A stretch of 56,629 nucleotides of DNA from an uncultured Oscillibacter sp. (GCA_900770295.1 CAAGJQ010000108.1:1-56629), one strand, 5' to 3'; numbered from the stretch's first letter, positions 34,357 through 42,836 are shown. Notes: generated from the letters alone by a model not told the origin. Translations and numbers: made by a program.

Positions 34357-35583
34357 ATGGATTATTACAAACTGCTGAACATGGCCGCGGAGCTGGGGCG
34401 GCGGCTGATGACCAGTGGGGCGGAGATTTATCGGGCGGAAGAATCTGTGAATCGCCTGCTGTCCGCCTACGGGCTGGAGCCTCAGGTCTTTGCCATTCCC
34501 GCCTGTCTGATCGTCAGCATCAACACACCGGAGGGGCATCCCATCACTCAGATGTACCGCATTCCCGCCCATGGCACGGACATCGAATTGCTGGAGCGCT
34601 GCAACGCTCTCTGCCGCCGCCTATGCCGGGAGACTCCCCCGGTAGAGGAGGCCCTGCGTCTGGTGGACGGTTTGGACAAGCACTACCGGAAGTTCTCCTC
34701 TCTGACAGTTCTGCTGGGCTATATGGCAGCGCCGGCCTTTTTCGCGCTCTTTTTCTGCGGCACGCCGCGGGACAGTCTCTGCGCCGCCATCGCCGGTCTG
34801 GCGGTGGGTGCATGTCTGCTGTTCGGCCAGCGCCTGATCGGCTCCAATATCTTTTTCCGCACGGTGGTCTGCTCCTGCGTGGTCTCTCTGGTGTCTTTGC
34901 TTCTGGTCCTGGCGGGTCTGGGAGAGCATCTGGAGATCATCACCATCGGCACCCTGATGGTCCTGGTGCCGGGCATGGCGCTGACAAACGCCATGCGGGA
35001 GATCATGGCCAGTGATCTGATCTCCGGCCTGCTCCGCACCACTGAGACGCTGCTGATCGCCGCCGCCATCGCTTTGGGCACCGCCCTGCCGCTTCTGATG
35101 GGGCAGCGGCTGCTGTCCGATTTCCAGACCCAGACTGCGGCAAGCCTCGCCTTTCTCTCCTGTCTGTGGGCCTTTTTCGCGTGCGTGGGCTTCGGCCTCG
35201 TCTTCAACATTCAGGGCGCCGGCATCCTGATCTGCGGCTTTGGCGCGTCTCTCGGATGGCTGGTCTATCTTTTGACCATCGGCTATACCAATTCCGATAT
35301 CTTTTCCGCTTTTCTGTCCGCCATGTCCATCGGTGCCTACTCCGAAGTGATGGCCCGGATCCGCCGCTGCCCTGTCACCGGCTATCTCCAGGTGGCGCTG
35401 CTGCCTCTGGTTCCCGGCGCCGGCATCTACAACGCCATGCGCTACTGCATGTCCGGCGATTCCCAGATGTTCATATCCACCCTGCTGCACACCATCGGCT
35501 TTGCCGCCGCGCTGTCTGTCGGCGCCATGCTGGTGACATCCATTCTGCGGACCTGGCTGCCCCGCTTTCACGTCTGGAAATGA
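34357..35583 (+). CDS. Threonine/serine exporter family protein (ThrE, both halves fused)
   Basis: 408 residues. The N-terminal part (about 1-125) is the soluble ThrE domain (ELGRRLMTSGAEIYRAEESVNRLL), followed by about five membrane helices with VPGMALTNAMREIMASDL, then the ThrE-2 half (about 265-408) with VPGAGIYNAMRY. Split two-gene versions are common; here the parts are fused as in Corynebacterium ThrE. Probably exports threonine, serine or a related small metabolite. ATG 34357 follows AAGGAGG by 10 bases. Single-gene unit with its own promoter and terminator. Confidence 0.88.
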   Translation: MDYYKLLNMAAELGRRLMTSGAEIYRAEESVNRLLSAYGLEPQVFAIPACLIVSINTPEGHPITQMYRIPAHGTDIELLERCNALCRRLCRETPPVEEALRLVDGLDKHYRKFSSLTVLLGYMAAPAFFALFFCGTPRDSLCAAIAGLAVGACLLFGQRLIGSNIFFRTVVCSCVVSLVSLLLVLAGLGEHLEIITIGTLMVLVPGMALTNAMREIMASDLISGLLRTTETLLIAAAIALGTALPLLMGQRLLSDFQTQTAASLAFLSCLWAFFACVGFGLVFNIQGAGILICGFGASLGWLVYLLTIGYTNSDIFSAFLSAMSIGAYSEVMARIRRCPVTGYLQVALLPLVPGAGIYNAMRYCMSGDSQMFISTLLHTIGFAAALSVGAMLVTSILRTWLPRFHVWK

Positions 35584-35606
35584 TACGTATTTCTTCCAAA
35601 TTCTCC

Positions 35607-35634
35607 CGCCCCGGGGTTTTCCCGGGGCGTTTTT
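35607..35634 (+). terminator. Terminator after the ThrE gene
   Basis: CGCCCCGG with CCGGGGCG (35607-35629) and T5 tail. Confidence 0.9.
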
Positions 35635-35675
35635 CGTGCTATACTATTCCAAAGTTTTGGAAACGAGGTACCATT

Positions 35676-36488
35676 ATGGAGCAGACATTTACCGGAAGCC
35701 GCCAATATGTGGCGTCCAACGAGCTGTTGAATGCCGTCAACATCGCCGTCACCCTGCAAAAGCCATTGCTCATCAAGGGTGAACCCGGCACCGGCAAGAC
35801 CATGCTGGCCCAGGCCGTGGCGGAATCTCTGGGCAAGCATCTCATCATCTGGAACGTAAAATCCACCACAAAAGCGCAGGACGGCCTGTATGTGTACGAC
35901 GTGGTGCAGCGGCTGTACGACAGCCAGTTCGGCACCCACGGCGTTGATGACATCGGCCGCTATATCAAGCTGGGTAAGCTGGGAGAGGCCTTCCAGGCCG
36001 AGGAACAGGTGGTCCTGCTGATCGACGAGATCGACAAGGCGGACCTGGAGTTCCCCAACGACCTTCTCTGGGAGCTGGACCAGATGGAGTTCTACATTCC
36101 AGAGACCAGGGAGACCATCCGGGCCAGGCAGCGCCCCATCGTCATCATCACCTCCAACGCGGAAAAGGAACTGCCGGACGCGTTTTTGCGCCGGTGCGTG
36201 TTCCACTACATCGAGTTTCCCGAGCAGGAGCAGATGGAGAAGATCATCCGCGTCCATTTCGACCATCTGGAGGAGGACCTGGTGCGCCAGGCGCTGGCGG
36301 CTTTCTATTGGCTGCGGGAGCTGCGGGGCATTGAGAAGAAGCCCAGCACCTCTGAGCTGGTGGACTGGCTGCGCGCCCTGGTGGCAGGCGGCATCGATCC
36401 GGCCCGCATCAAGTCCGAAATCCCCTTCGCCGGTGTGCTGCTGAAAAAGGACAAGGATCTGCAAACTCTGCGGAAAAACCTGAGGTAG
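35676..36488 (+). CDS. MoxR-family AAA+ ATPase
   Basis: 270 residues. Walker A GEPGTGKT (residues 35-42), Walker B VVLLIDEIDKAD, sensor-1 IITSNAEKELPDAFLRRC. MoxR ATPases act as chaperones that insert cofactors or activate partner complexes, generally with a VWA protein; the VWA gene starts 4 bases after this stop. ATG 35676 follows CGAGG by 8 bases. The client of the pair is not encoded next to it. Confidence 0.93.
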   Translation: MEQTFTGSRQYVASNELLNAVNIAVTLQKPLLIKGEPGTGKTMLAQAVAESLGKHLIIWNVKSTTKAQDGLYVYDVVQRLYDSQFGTHGVDDIGRYIKLGKLGEAFQAEEQVVLLIDEIDKADLEFPNDLLWELDQMEFYIPETRETIRARQRPIVIITSNAEKELPDAFLRRCVFHYIEFPEQEQMEKIIRVHFDHLEEDLVRQALAAFYWLRELRGIEKKPSTSELVDWLRALVAGGIDPARIKSEIPFAGVLLKKDKDLQTLRKNLR

Positions 36489-36492
36489 TCCC

Positions 36493-37689
36493 ATGTTTGC
36501 TGCATTTTTCTACCTGCTGCGCAGCCGCGGAATGGACGTGTCCCTGAATGAGTGGATCACTCTGCTGGAGGCCATGGAGAAAGGCCTGCATGGTTCAACT
36601 CTGACGGGCTTCTACCAGCTGTGCCGCGCCATTCTGGTAAAAAGCGAGACGGAATACGACCGCTTTGACCAGGTGTTCCTGGAGTTTTTCAAAGATATTC
36701 CCTTCCAGGGCGAGCTGCCGGAGGAGCTGATGGACTGGCTGAACCACCCCAGCGATGACCTGCGCCTGACCATTGAGAAGCTGCGGGCCCAGGACTTTCC
36801 GGAGCAGTCTCTGGAGCAGCTGCTGTATCTGCTGGAAAAGCGCCTCCGGGAACAGAAGGAGGAGCACAACGGCGGCCACTACTGGGTGGGCACCCAGGGC
36901 CACACGCCCTGGGGCAACGACGGCTGGAGCCCCCACGGCATCCGCATCGGCGGCCAGAGCCGCCACCACACCGCCATGTATGTGGCCGGAGAGCGGAAGT
37001 TCCGGGATTTCCGCAAGGACAACAAGCTGGACACCCGGCAGTTTCAGATGGCCTTCCGCCTGCTGCGGCAGCTGTCCGTCCAGGCCGAGAGCGCCGAAAA
37101 GGAGCTGGATATTGACGGCACCATCCATGACACCTGTGAGAACGGAGGCCTTTTGAAGGTCCAGTACAAAAATCCCCGGAAGAACACGGTGAAGGTCCTG
37201 CTGCTGATGGATTCCGGCGGGTCCATGGATTACTATTCCGGTCTTTGCAGCATGCTGTTCCAGGCGGCCACCAAATCCAACCACTTCAAGGAGCTGCACA
37301 CCTACTATTTCCACAACTGCATCTCCATGAATCTCTATGAGACGCCCCAGATGTGGGGTCCCGGGGAGGTGCCCACGGAGTGGGTGCTGCAAAACTACGA
37401 CAGAAGCTACAAGGTCATCATCGTGGGAGACGCGGCCATGGACCCCGCCGAGCTGCGGGAGCCCACGTATCACTGGAGCACCCGGTCGTACAGTCCATCG
37501 GGGCTGGAGTGGCTGGAGCGGTTCCGGAAGCAGTACCCCTACCTGATCTGGCTGAATCCGGAGCCCATGCCCGCCCAGCCCAGCTACTGGAGCCAGACCC
37601 ACTGGCAGCTTGGTCAGATTTTCAACATGTACGATCTGTCCCCCGAGGGACTGGAGGCCGGTATGAAGCGGCTGATGGTGCGGAAATAA
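36493..37689 (+). CDS. VWA domain protein (CoxE-like)
   Basis: 398 residues. The C-terminal half (about 233-398) is a von Willebrand A domain with the metal-ion site DSGGSM (Asp240, Ser244); the usual DxSxS first serine is glycine (Gly242). The N-terminal half is helical and charged, with an unusual Gly/His/Trp-rich linker (about 126-165). Partner of the MoxR ATPase upstream. No membrane segment or signal, so cytoplasmic. Confidence 0.9.
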   Translation: MFAAFFYLLRSRGMDVSLNEWITLLEAMEKGLHGSTLTGFYQLCRAILVKSETEYDRFDQVFLEFFKDIPFQGELPEELMDWLNHPSDDLRLTIEKLRAQDFPEQSLEQLLYLLEKRLREQKEEHNGGHYWVGTQGHTPWGNDGWSPHGIRIGGQSRHHTAMYVAGERKFRDFRKDNKLDTRQFQMAFRLLRQLSVQAESAEKELDIDGTIHDTCENGGLLKVQYKNPRKNTVKVLLLMDSGGSMDYYSGLCSMLFQAATKSNHFKELHTYYFHNCISMNLYETPQMWGPGEVPTEWVLQNYDRSYKVIIVGDAAMDPAELREPTYHWSTRSYSPSGLEWLERFRKQYPYLIWLNPEPMPAQPSYWSQTHWQLGQIFNMYDLSPEGLEAGMKRLMVRK

Positions 37690-37718
37690 GCAATTGCCGG
37701 AAGTGTGGAGCAAAACGC

Positions 37719-37758
37719 AAAAGAGAGGAGAGCGGCTTTCGCCGCCCCCTCTCTTTTT
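37719..37758 (+). terminator. Terminator of the MoxR/VWA pair
   Basis: An AAAGAGAGG...GCGGC stem pairs with GCCGC...CCTCTCTTT across a TTTC loop, ending in T5. Confidence 0.85.
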
Positions 37759-37838
37759 CATGCCGCAGGCATGGATGTAGCCGCCCCATCATCCGGTCCC
37801 GTTCCAGGGTCCTGTTCACGCCCCTTTTTCACAACGGG

Positions 37839-38459
37839 TCAAATCATGTATTCGACCGTCTTTTCCTCCGTCAATCTGGTGTGTTCGTTAAACAGGAGCA
37901 CCGCCTCCCGGCCCTCCACCGGTCCCAGGGAGTAGAGCTCCCGTGTTTCCCGCTCAAAATAACGGACCGGTACGATGCGGTTATACGCATCCGGGTGGTC
38001 TGTGATCATATGGACTTCCTCTCCGGCAAAAGGCTGGTCCCGGTAATAGGGGTCGAACAGGAACACACTGTCATCCCGAACATCTGTCAGCAGTACATAG
38101 TGCCAGCCGTCAAAATCCACCCGTACCACAGCCGCGCCGCCGCGGCGCAGAGTATCCCGCAGGCTGCTGTCCTGCCGGAAATTCACTGCCTCACCGGATA
38201 GATACCGGCTGGAGATTGGCAAATGTCCGGCGGGGCCGAATCCATTCAGCCAGTTACTCAAAAACATCATGGCCGCGCAGGAGGTCCCGCTCTTGCCGCA
38301 GGCCCCATCCGCGCCGTAGCAATCCAGGCAGTAGAGCATGATATTACGGATGATCTCAGGCGGGATCTCCTCCCTCTGAAACAGATAGCTCACAGCGTTG
38401 AGCATGGAGGTCGGTCCGCAGTCATATTCCGAAAGCTGATAGTGCAGGGGATTTTTCAT
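37839..38459 (-). CDS. Stand-alone C39-like cysteine peptidase
   Basis: 206 residues. The papain-like C39 pattern is visible: YQLSEYDCGPTSMLNAV with candidate nucleophile Cys14, then WHYVLLTDV (His) and LFDPYY (Asp). There is no ABC-transporter part, unlike bacteriocin-export C39 domains, and no signal peptide. Cytoplasmic peptidase or amidase of unknown substrate. ATG 38459 is 6 bases after AAGGAG; the open frame upstream adds 14 unlikely residues. Confidence 0.8.
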   Translation of the reverse strand: MKNPLHYQLSEYDCGPTSMLNAVSYLFQREEIPPEIIRNIMLYCLDCYGADGACGKSGTSCAAMMFLSNWLNGFGPAGHLPISSRYLSGEAVNFRQDSSLRDTLRRGGAAVVRVDFDGWHYVLLTDVRDDSVFLFDPYYRDQPFAGEEVHMITDHPDAYNRIVPVRYFERETRELYSLGPVEGREAVLLFNEHTRLTEEKTVEYMI

Positions 38460-38680
38460 GGGCAGCTCCTTATGACAGTTGGTAAAACTCTTCAAGAACA
38501 TTCCGCTTCTTCCCTGATCGTCCGGGGAAAATTCGGGCTGATCCGCCCGGAGGACGCATGTTTGGCCGCCTGCCGCGCGTCAGATCCCTGCGTCCCAAAA
38601 AGGCAGCCGCCGCTGTGGCTGAGTTCAGCAGGATGAGTGCAAGCCGCAGATAGCGGCGTTCTCTCCCCGTTGTCAATTCT
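38460..38680 (-). other. Gap between nitrilase and C39 genes; doubtful 68-codon frame
   Basis: A frame opening at TTG 38676 and closing at 38470 encodes a basic peptide with one hydrophobic stretch (RRYLRLALILLNSATAAAAFLG). The start codon and ribosome site are weak and the rest is compositionally biased, so I do not call it a gene. No hairpin terminator is evident, so nitrilase and C39 may be co-transcribed. Confidence 0.25.
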
Positions 38681-39457
38681 CTATAAAGTCAGCCACGGCC
38701 GCGCCGCCCGGGTCTGCCGCGCCTGTTCCAGCGGCACCTCCAGCACCAGCAGCTCTTCCGCTTCCCCGGCTTTGAAGCAAAGCGCCCCATCCGGTGCGGC
38801 CAACAGGGACTGCCCGGCAAAGGTCAGCTCCCCCTCCTGCCCCACCCGGTTGCACATGGCCGTAAAAACCGTGTTCTGAAACGCCTGCACGCGGATCTCC
38901 CACTCAAAAAGCTCCAGCGGTTCTCCGAGGATGTTGGCCGTGGGGATTATGACCAGTTCCGCGCCATGCTGTGCGCAGCCGCGGATGCCGTCCGGCAGAT
39001 GACGGTCAAAGCAGATCACGATGCCAATTTTTCCAAAGGGTGTCTGGTAGACCTTAAATCCGTCATCCGAAGGCGTGTAGTAGTCCTGCTCATAGAAGTA
39101 TTTCGCCTGGGCAATATGCACCATTTTGGAGATTCCCAGGATCTCGCCATCCGCATTGATCATCAAAGAGGCGTCATAACGGCACTCTCCCTGCCGCAGA
39201 TATATATTGGGGCTGGCGTAAATCCCCAGTCTCCGGCAGGCATCCCGGATTGTCCAGAGCTCCGGTGCGGCCATGGTCATCAGCCAGGTCTCCGCGTCTC
39301 TCTTTTCGTACTGCGGGAAAAAGGGTGACAGCTGCAGCTCCGGGAAAAAGATCAGGTCGGCGCTCTTGTCTCTGGCCTGCTCCATAAATTGGACGGTCTT
39401 TCTCAGATTTTCTTCCCGGGACGCCTCCATCCGCATCTGTGCCATTGCAAGTCTCAT
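38681..39457 (-). CDS. Carbon-nitrogen hydrolase (nitrilase superfamily)
   Basis: 258 residues with the superfamily triad: Glu40 (FFPEL), Lys111 (SKMVHI) and Cys149 (GIVICFDRH). It is an amidase or carbamoylase; the N-carbamoylputrescine amidase/beta-ureidopropionase branch is likeliest from the KMVHIAQAKYFYEQDYYTPSD-type segment, but the substrate is not certain. A 290-base gap upstream contains AAAACA-ATA-TGTTTT (39564-39578), a small dyad in AT-rich DNA that may belong to its promoter. Confidence 0.9.
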   Translation of the reverse strand: MRLAMAQMRMEASREENLRKTVQFMEQARDKSADLIFFPELQLSPFFPQYEKRDAETWLMTMAAPELWTIRDACRRLGIYASPNIYLRQGECRYDASLMINADGEILGISKMVHIAQAKYFYEQDYYTPSDDGFKVYQTPFGKIGIVICFDRHLPDGIRGCAQHGAELVIIPTANILGEPLELFEWEIRVQAFQNTVFTAMCNRVGQEGELTFAGQSLLAAPDGALCFKAGEAEELLVLEVPLEQARQTRAARPWLTL

Positions 39458-39747
39458 GATATTCCCTCACTCTCCGTCCTTCATGATCCCATCATTCCGC
39501 CGCGGGAATCAGGCAGATCTATTCCGGCGCCAATGATCGTGTCCGGCATTCGACTAACCTATCAAAACAATATGTTTTAATGAGTGTATCAATAAAATCA
39601 TACCGTGTCAATGGGCTTTGGAAGCAAAGCACTCATAAAGTTCCGGCACTCGGGTCTGCGGCGGAGCTGCCGTTGACGGCCGCTTCCTTCAGCGCTTTCA
39701 ACGCACTGCCCGGGCCGCGAACCGTTTGCTGATGCGCTCCAATCAAA

Positions 39748-40935
39748 TCACCGCTTTTCCCGCTTCCGCAGCCACTGAAAGGCGTACTCCGTATACAGGC
39801 CCGCACTGAGAACCAGCGCATCCTCATCCAGATCAAAGTTTCCATTGTGCAGGCTGTTCAACGTGCCGGGCAGCCGGTCGTTCGCCGTACCGACATAGGC
39901 ATAGCACCCCGGCACTTTCCGCTGGTATTCAGCAAAATTATCTCCGCTGAGGGACAGCGGCCGGTCGGCAATGATCCGGACCTGGCCCCCCAGTTCCTGT
40001 GCCGCTTCCGTCACCTCACGGCTGACCTGCGGATCATTGTTGAGGGCGGAGGTCACATCCGTCCAGACCACCCGGGCCTCCGCTCCGCTGATGCGGGCCG
40101 TCTCCCCGGCGACCTGGTCGATCCACTTCCGCACCCGCAGACGCGTCTCCTGGGAGATGGTGCGGGTGGTGCCCTCCAGTTCGGCAAATTCAGCAATCGC
40201 GTTGTACGTGGTCCCGGAAGAAAATTTGCCAACGCCGAGGATCACGGGTTCCACAGGAGAAGTCCGGCGGGTGACCAGCCCCTGGATCGCAGCCACGATC
40301 TGGCTGGCGGCATACAGGGCGTCAGCGCCCAGTTGGGGTGTGGAGACATGGGCCGCCTTTCCGTGGACAAGGATGCGGAAGTGGTCCACTGCCGCGTTGT
40401 TCAGGCCGGGTGTGATCCCGATGGTGCCGATTGGCAGGTCCGGTGCGCTGTGCAGTCCAAAAACGCGCTCCGCACCGTCCAGTGCGCCGGCCGCTATGAA
40501 ATCCAGTGCGCCCTTGCCGGTCTCCTCCGCTGGCTGAAACAGGAAGCGGACCTCGCCCCCAAAGCGGCCGCGATTGGCGGCAAGCACTTTGGCGGCCCCC
40601 AGGAGACTGGCCGTATGGGCGTCATGCCCGCAGGCGTGCATCACGCCGTCCGTCCGGGAGCGGTATTCCGCATCATTGGTCTCCTGAATAGGCAGTGCGT
40701 CGATATCCGCCCGCAGGGCAATGACGCCGCTCCCGTTTTGGGTTCCTCGCAGGATGCCCAGAACGCCGGTTGCGCCAACCCGGGCATGGGAGATCCCGAA
40801 CCGGTCGAGTTCCCGTTCGATCACCTCCGCCGTGCGTTTTTCCTGCAGAGCCAGCTCCGGATGACGGTGAAAGTCCCGGCGCATACTGACCAGATATCCT
40901 TTCTCATCACGCACCTGATCCTGTAATTCACTCAT
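39748..40935 (-). CDS. M20D amidohydrolase (hippurate/IAA-amino-acid hydrolase type)
   Basis: 395 residues. Metal-binding motifs HACGHDAHT and QPAEETGKGA, plus LRADIDALPIQE, place it in the M20D group that hydrolyses N-acyl-amino acids. The lid domain has GKAAHVSTPQLGADAL. ATG 40935 follows AGAGGGG by 7 bases. The gene lies behind metY and a terminator-like hairpin at 41059-41091, so it may be expressed separately or by read-through. Possible roles are release of an amino acid from N-acetyl or N-acyl sulfur amino acids (inference) or peptide scavenging. Confidence 0.9.
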   Translation of the reverse strand: MSELQDQVRDEKGYLVSMRRDFHRHPELALQEKRTAEVIERELDRFGISHARVGATGVLGILRGTQNGSGVIALRADIDALPIQETNDAEYRSRTDGVMHACGHDAHTASLLGAAKVLAANRGRFGGEVRFLFQPAEETGKGALDFIAAGALDGAERVFGLHSAPDLPIGTIGITPGLNNAAVDHFRILVHGKAAHVSTPQLGADALYAASQIVAAIQGLVTRRTSPVEPVILGVGKFSSGTTYNAIAEFAELEGTTRTISQETRLRVRKWIDQVAGETARISGAEARVVWTDVTSALNNDPQVSREVTEAAQELGGQVRIIADRPLSLSGDNFAEYQRKVPGCYAYVGTANDRLPGTLNSLHNGNFDLDEDALVLSAGLYTEYAFQWLRKREKR

Positions 40936-41058
40936 TCTGATCCCCTCTTTCGCCGGAAGCTCTCCGGTCATATCGTGGATTTCCACCGGGTGTCTGTCTT
41001 TATAGCCCCCATTCCGCGCCGGTATCGTCGGTGTCCTCTTCTCATTTTCAACAGCAAA

Positions 41059-41091
41059 AGCGGGGCATCCATGGATCATGGATACCCCGCT
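41059..41091 (-). terminator. Terminator-like hairpin between metY and the M20D gene
   Basis: AGCGGGG-C-ATCCATG pairs with CATGGAT-A-CCCCGCT around GAT; on the minus strand TTTTGCTGTTG follows. The 302-base gap 40936-41237 otherwise holds GCGGC/GCCGC (41216-41232) and a 28-codon frame at 41113-41199 with 3 Cys and 3 Met, too weakly supported to call a gene. Confidence 0.7.
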
Positions 41092-41237
41092 CCATTGTGC
41101 GCAAAGCGCAGCCTATCGTATCGAACGCAGGCAGGGCACATGAAAAGCCGGATCTTCGCGGCAGTACACAACTCGATTCATACACATCGCAGCGTTCATT
41201 CCCTTTCTTATTGTGCCGCCGCGGCCCAGCCAGCCGC

Positions 41238-42524
41238 TTATCCTCTTACAGCGGCAAAGCCCTTTTCCAGGTCCGCGATGATATCGTCGATATGCTCCGT
41301 ACCGATGGAGAGACGGATGGTGTTGGGCTTGATGCCCTGGTCCAGCAGCTCCTCGGGAGAGAGCTGGGAGTGGGTGGTGGTAGCCGGGTGGATGACCAGG
41401 CTCTTCACATCCGCCACATTGGCCAGCAGGGAAAAGATCTCCAGATTGTCGATGAACTTGTGGGCCTCCGCCTGGCCGCCCTTGATCTCAAAGGTGAAGA
41501 TGGACCCGCCGCCGTTGGGGAAGTACTTTTCATACAGGGCGTGGTCAGGATGGTCGGGCAGGCTGGGATGGTTCACGTGCTCCACCTGGGGATGGTTGGC
41601 CAGGAACTCCACGACCTTCTTTGTGTTCTCTGCATGGCGGTCCAGGCGCAGAGAGAGGGTTTCCACGCCCTGAAGCAGCAGGAACGCGTTGAAGGGAGAG
41701 ATGGTGGCGCCGGTATCCCGCAGGAGGATGGCACGGATATAGGTGACAAAGGCGGCGGGACCGGCAGCATCCACGAAGCTGACGCCGTGGTAGCTGGGAT
41801 TGGGCGCCGCGATGGGGGCGTACTTGCCGCTGGCCTTCCAGTCGAACTTGCCGCTGTCCACAATGATGCCGCCCAATGTGGTGCCGTGGCCGCCGATGAA
41901 CTTGGTGGCGGAGTGGACCACGATGTCGGCGCCGTGCTCGATGGGCCGGATCAGATAGGGCGTGCCGAAGGTGTTGTCGATGACCAGCGGCAGGCCGTGC
42001 TTGTGGGCGATGGCCGCGATGGCATCGATGTCAGGGATGTCGCTGTTGGGGTTGCCCAGGGTCTCCAGATAGATGGCCTTGGTGTTGGGCTGAATGGCGC
42101 CCTCCACCTCAGCAAGGTCATGGGCGTTCACAAAGGTGGTGGTGACGCCGAACTGGGGCAGGGTATGGGCCAGCAGGTTGAAGCTGCCGCCGTAGATGGT
42201 CTTCTGGGCCACGATGTGGTCACCGGCCTGGGCCAGGGCCTGGATGGTGTATGTAATGGCCGCCGCGCCGGAGGCCAGGGCCAGGGCCGCCACGCCGCCT
42301 TCCAGCGCCGCGATGCGTTTTTCCAGCACATCCTGGGTGGAGTTGGTCAGGCGGCCGTAGATGTTGCCGGCGTCGGCCAGGCCGAAGCGGGCAGCGGCGT
42401 GGGCAGAGTTGCGGAAAACGTAGGAAGTGGTCTGGTAAATGGGAACCGCGCGGGAATCGGTGGCGGGGTCGGGCTGTTCCTGTCCGACGTGGAGCTGCAG
42501 GGTTTCAAATTTATAGTTACTCAT
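41238..42524 (-). CDS. metY: O-acetylhomoserine sulfhydrylase (O-acetylhomoserine aminocarboxypropyltransferase/cysteine synthase)
   Basis: PLP enzyme, 428 residues, normal for MetY, forming homocysteine from O-acetylhomoserine and sulfide. Cys/Met-metabolism motifs: VPIYQTTSYVF, GNIYGRLTNSTQDVLEKRIAALEGG, IDNTFGTPYL, and the PLP lysine in VVHSATKFIGGHG. The insertion AAPNPSYHGV is typical of the MetY rather than MetB/MetC group. ATG 42524 is 8 bases after AAAGAGG. The leader has a promoter, small frames with a cysteine-codon run, and a terminator, so expression is probably attenuated when cysteine is plentiful. Confidence 0.96.
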   Translation of the reverse strand: MSNYKFETLQLHVGQEQPDPATDSRAVPIYQTTSYVFRNSAHAAARFGLADAGNIYGRLTNSTQDVLEKRIAALEGGVAALALASGAAAITYTIQALAQAGDHIVAQKTIYGGSFNLLAHTLPQFGVTTTFVNAHDLAEVEGAIQPNTKAIYLETLGNPNSDIPDIDAIAAIAHKHGLPLVIDNTFGTPYLIRPIEHGADIVVHSATKFIGGHGTTLGGIIVDSGKFDWKASGKYAPIAAPNPSYHGVSFVDAAGPAAFVTYIRAILLRDTGATISPFNAFLLLQGVETLSLRLDRHAENTKKVVEFLANHPQVEHVNHPSLPDHPDHALYEKYFPNGGGSIFTFEIKGGQAEAHKFIDNLEIFSLLANVADVKSLVIHPATTTHSQLSPEELLDQGIKPNTIRLSIGTEHIDDIIADLEKGFAAVRG

Positions 42525-42567
42525 GGTAAATACCTCTTTCATTGATGATTTTTCAGATTTCGGACGC

Positions 42568-42599
42568 AAAAAAACCGGGGCAGCAGGTGCTCCCGGGCA
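42568..42599 (-). terminator. metY leader terminator (attenuator)
   Basis: On the minus strand CCGGG-AGCA (from 42596) pairs with TGCT-CCCGG (to 42575) with a two-base bulge, followed by T7 (42574-42568). Its 5' arm TGCCCGGGAG (42599-42590) is exactly complementary to the upstream segment CTCCCGGGCA (42689-42680), which can act as an antiterminator arm. Confidence 0.85.
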
Positions 42600-42625
42600 A
42601 AGAGATATGACCATGTGATATCGGT

Positions 42626-42748
42626 TCAAATCACATCAGAGTGAGCGACAGGCATGCCGACCCACCCGGCCAAATCCAGTGCCCGGGAGTTCAGCATTCG
42701 TCCGCATCGAAAATTACTGCGCAGCAGCAACTGAAGCAAATTGCCCAT
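42626..42748 (-). CDS. Alternative 40-residue leader frame upstream of metY
   Basis: ATG 42748 lies 8 bases after GAGAGAGGAG, the best spacing for that ribosome site, and encodes a 40-residue peptide starting MGNLLQLLLRSNFRCG and ending GMPVAHSDVI. It overlaps the cysteine-rich 20-codon frame out of phase and runs through the antiterminator segment. Either frame, or both, could be translated. No known domain. Confidence 0.5.
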   Translation of the reverse strand: MGNLLQLLLRSNFRCGRMLNSRALDLAGWVGMPVAHSDVI

Positions 42749-42753
42749 CTCAT
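42691..42753 (-). CDS. Candidate cysteine-rich leader peptide of metY
   Basis: A 20-codon frame from ATG 42753 to TGA 42691, behind GAGAGG with a 5-base gap. Cysteines are at positions 6, 9, 10, 11 and 20, including three TGC codons in a row (42729-42721). It stops one base before the antiterminator arm at 42689-42680. This is the layout of a trp-type attenuator sensing charged tRNA-Cys: stalling at the TGC run would free the arm to block the terminator. Function is inference; the geometry is seen directly. Confidence 0.55.
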   Translation of the reverse strand: MRWAICFSCCCAVIFDADEC

Positions 42754-42803
42754 GTACTCCTCTCTCTTTATTAACCAATCAACTTAATTGGTTTGTTGGA
42801 TTT

Positions 42804-42836
42804 AAAATAGCACTAATTTCCTATTTTGTCAATAGG
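42804..42836 (-). promoter_or_regulatory. metY promoter with dyad over -35
   Basis: Minus strand TTGACA (42827-42832), 17-base spacer, TATTTT (42804-42809). CCTATT-N5-AATAGG (42820-42836) overlaps the -35 box, a candidate repressor site. A small 5' stem AACCAAT/ATTGGTT (42773-42793) begins the transcript. Confidence 0.75.

Noticed and set aside
38470..38676. 68-codon frame between nitrilase and C39 peptidase
   Set aside because: TTG start, weak ribosome site and biased composition; not enough to call a gene.
42525..42830. Looked for a SAM riboswitch before metY
   Set aside because: No SAM-aptamer core; the leader is better explained by the short frames and paired arms.
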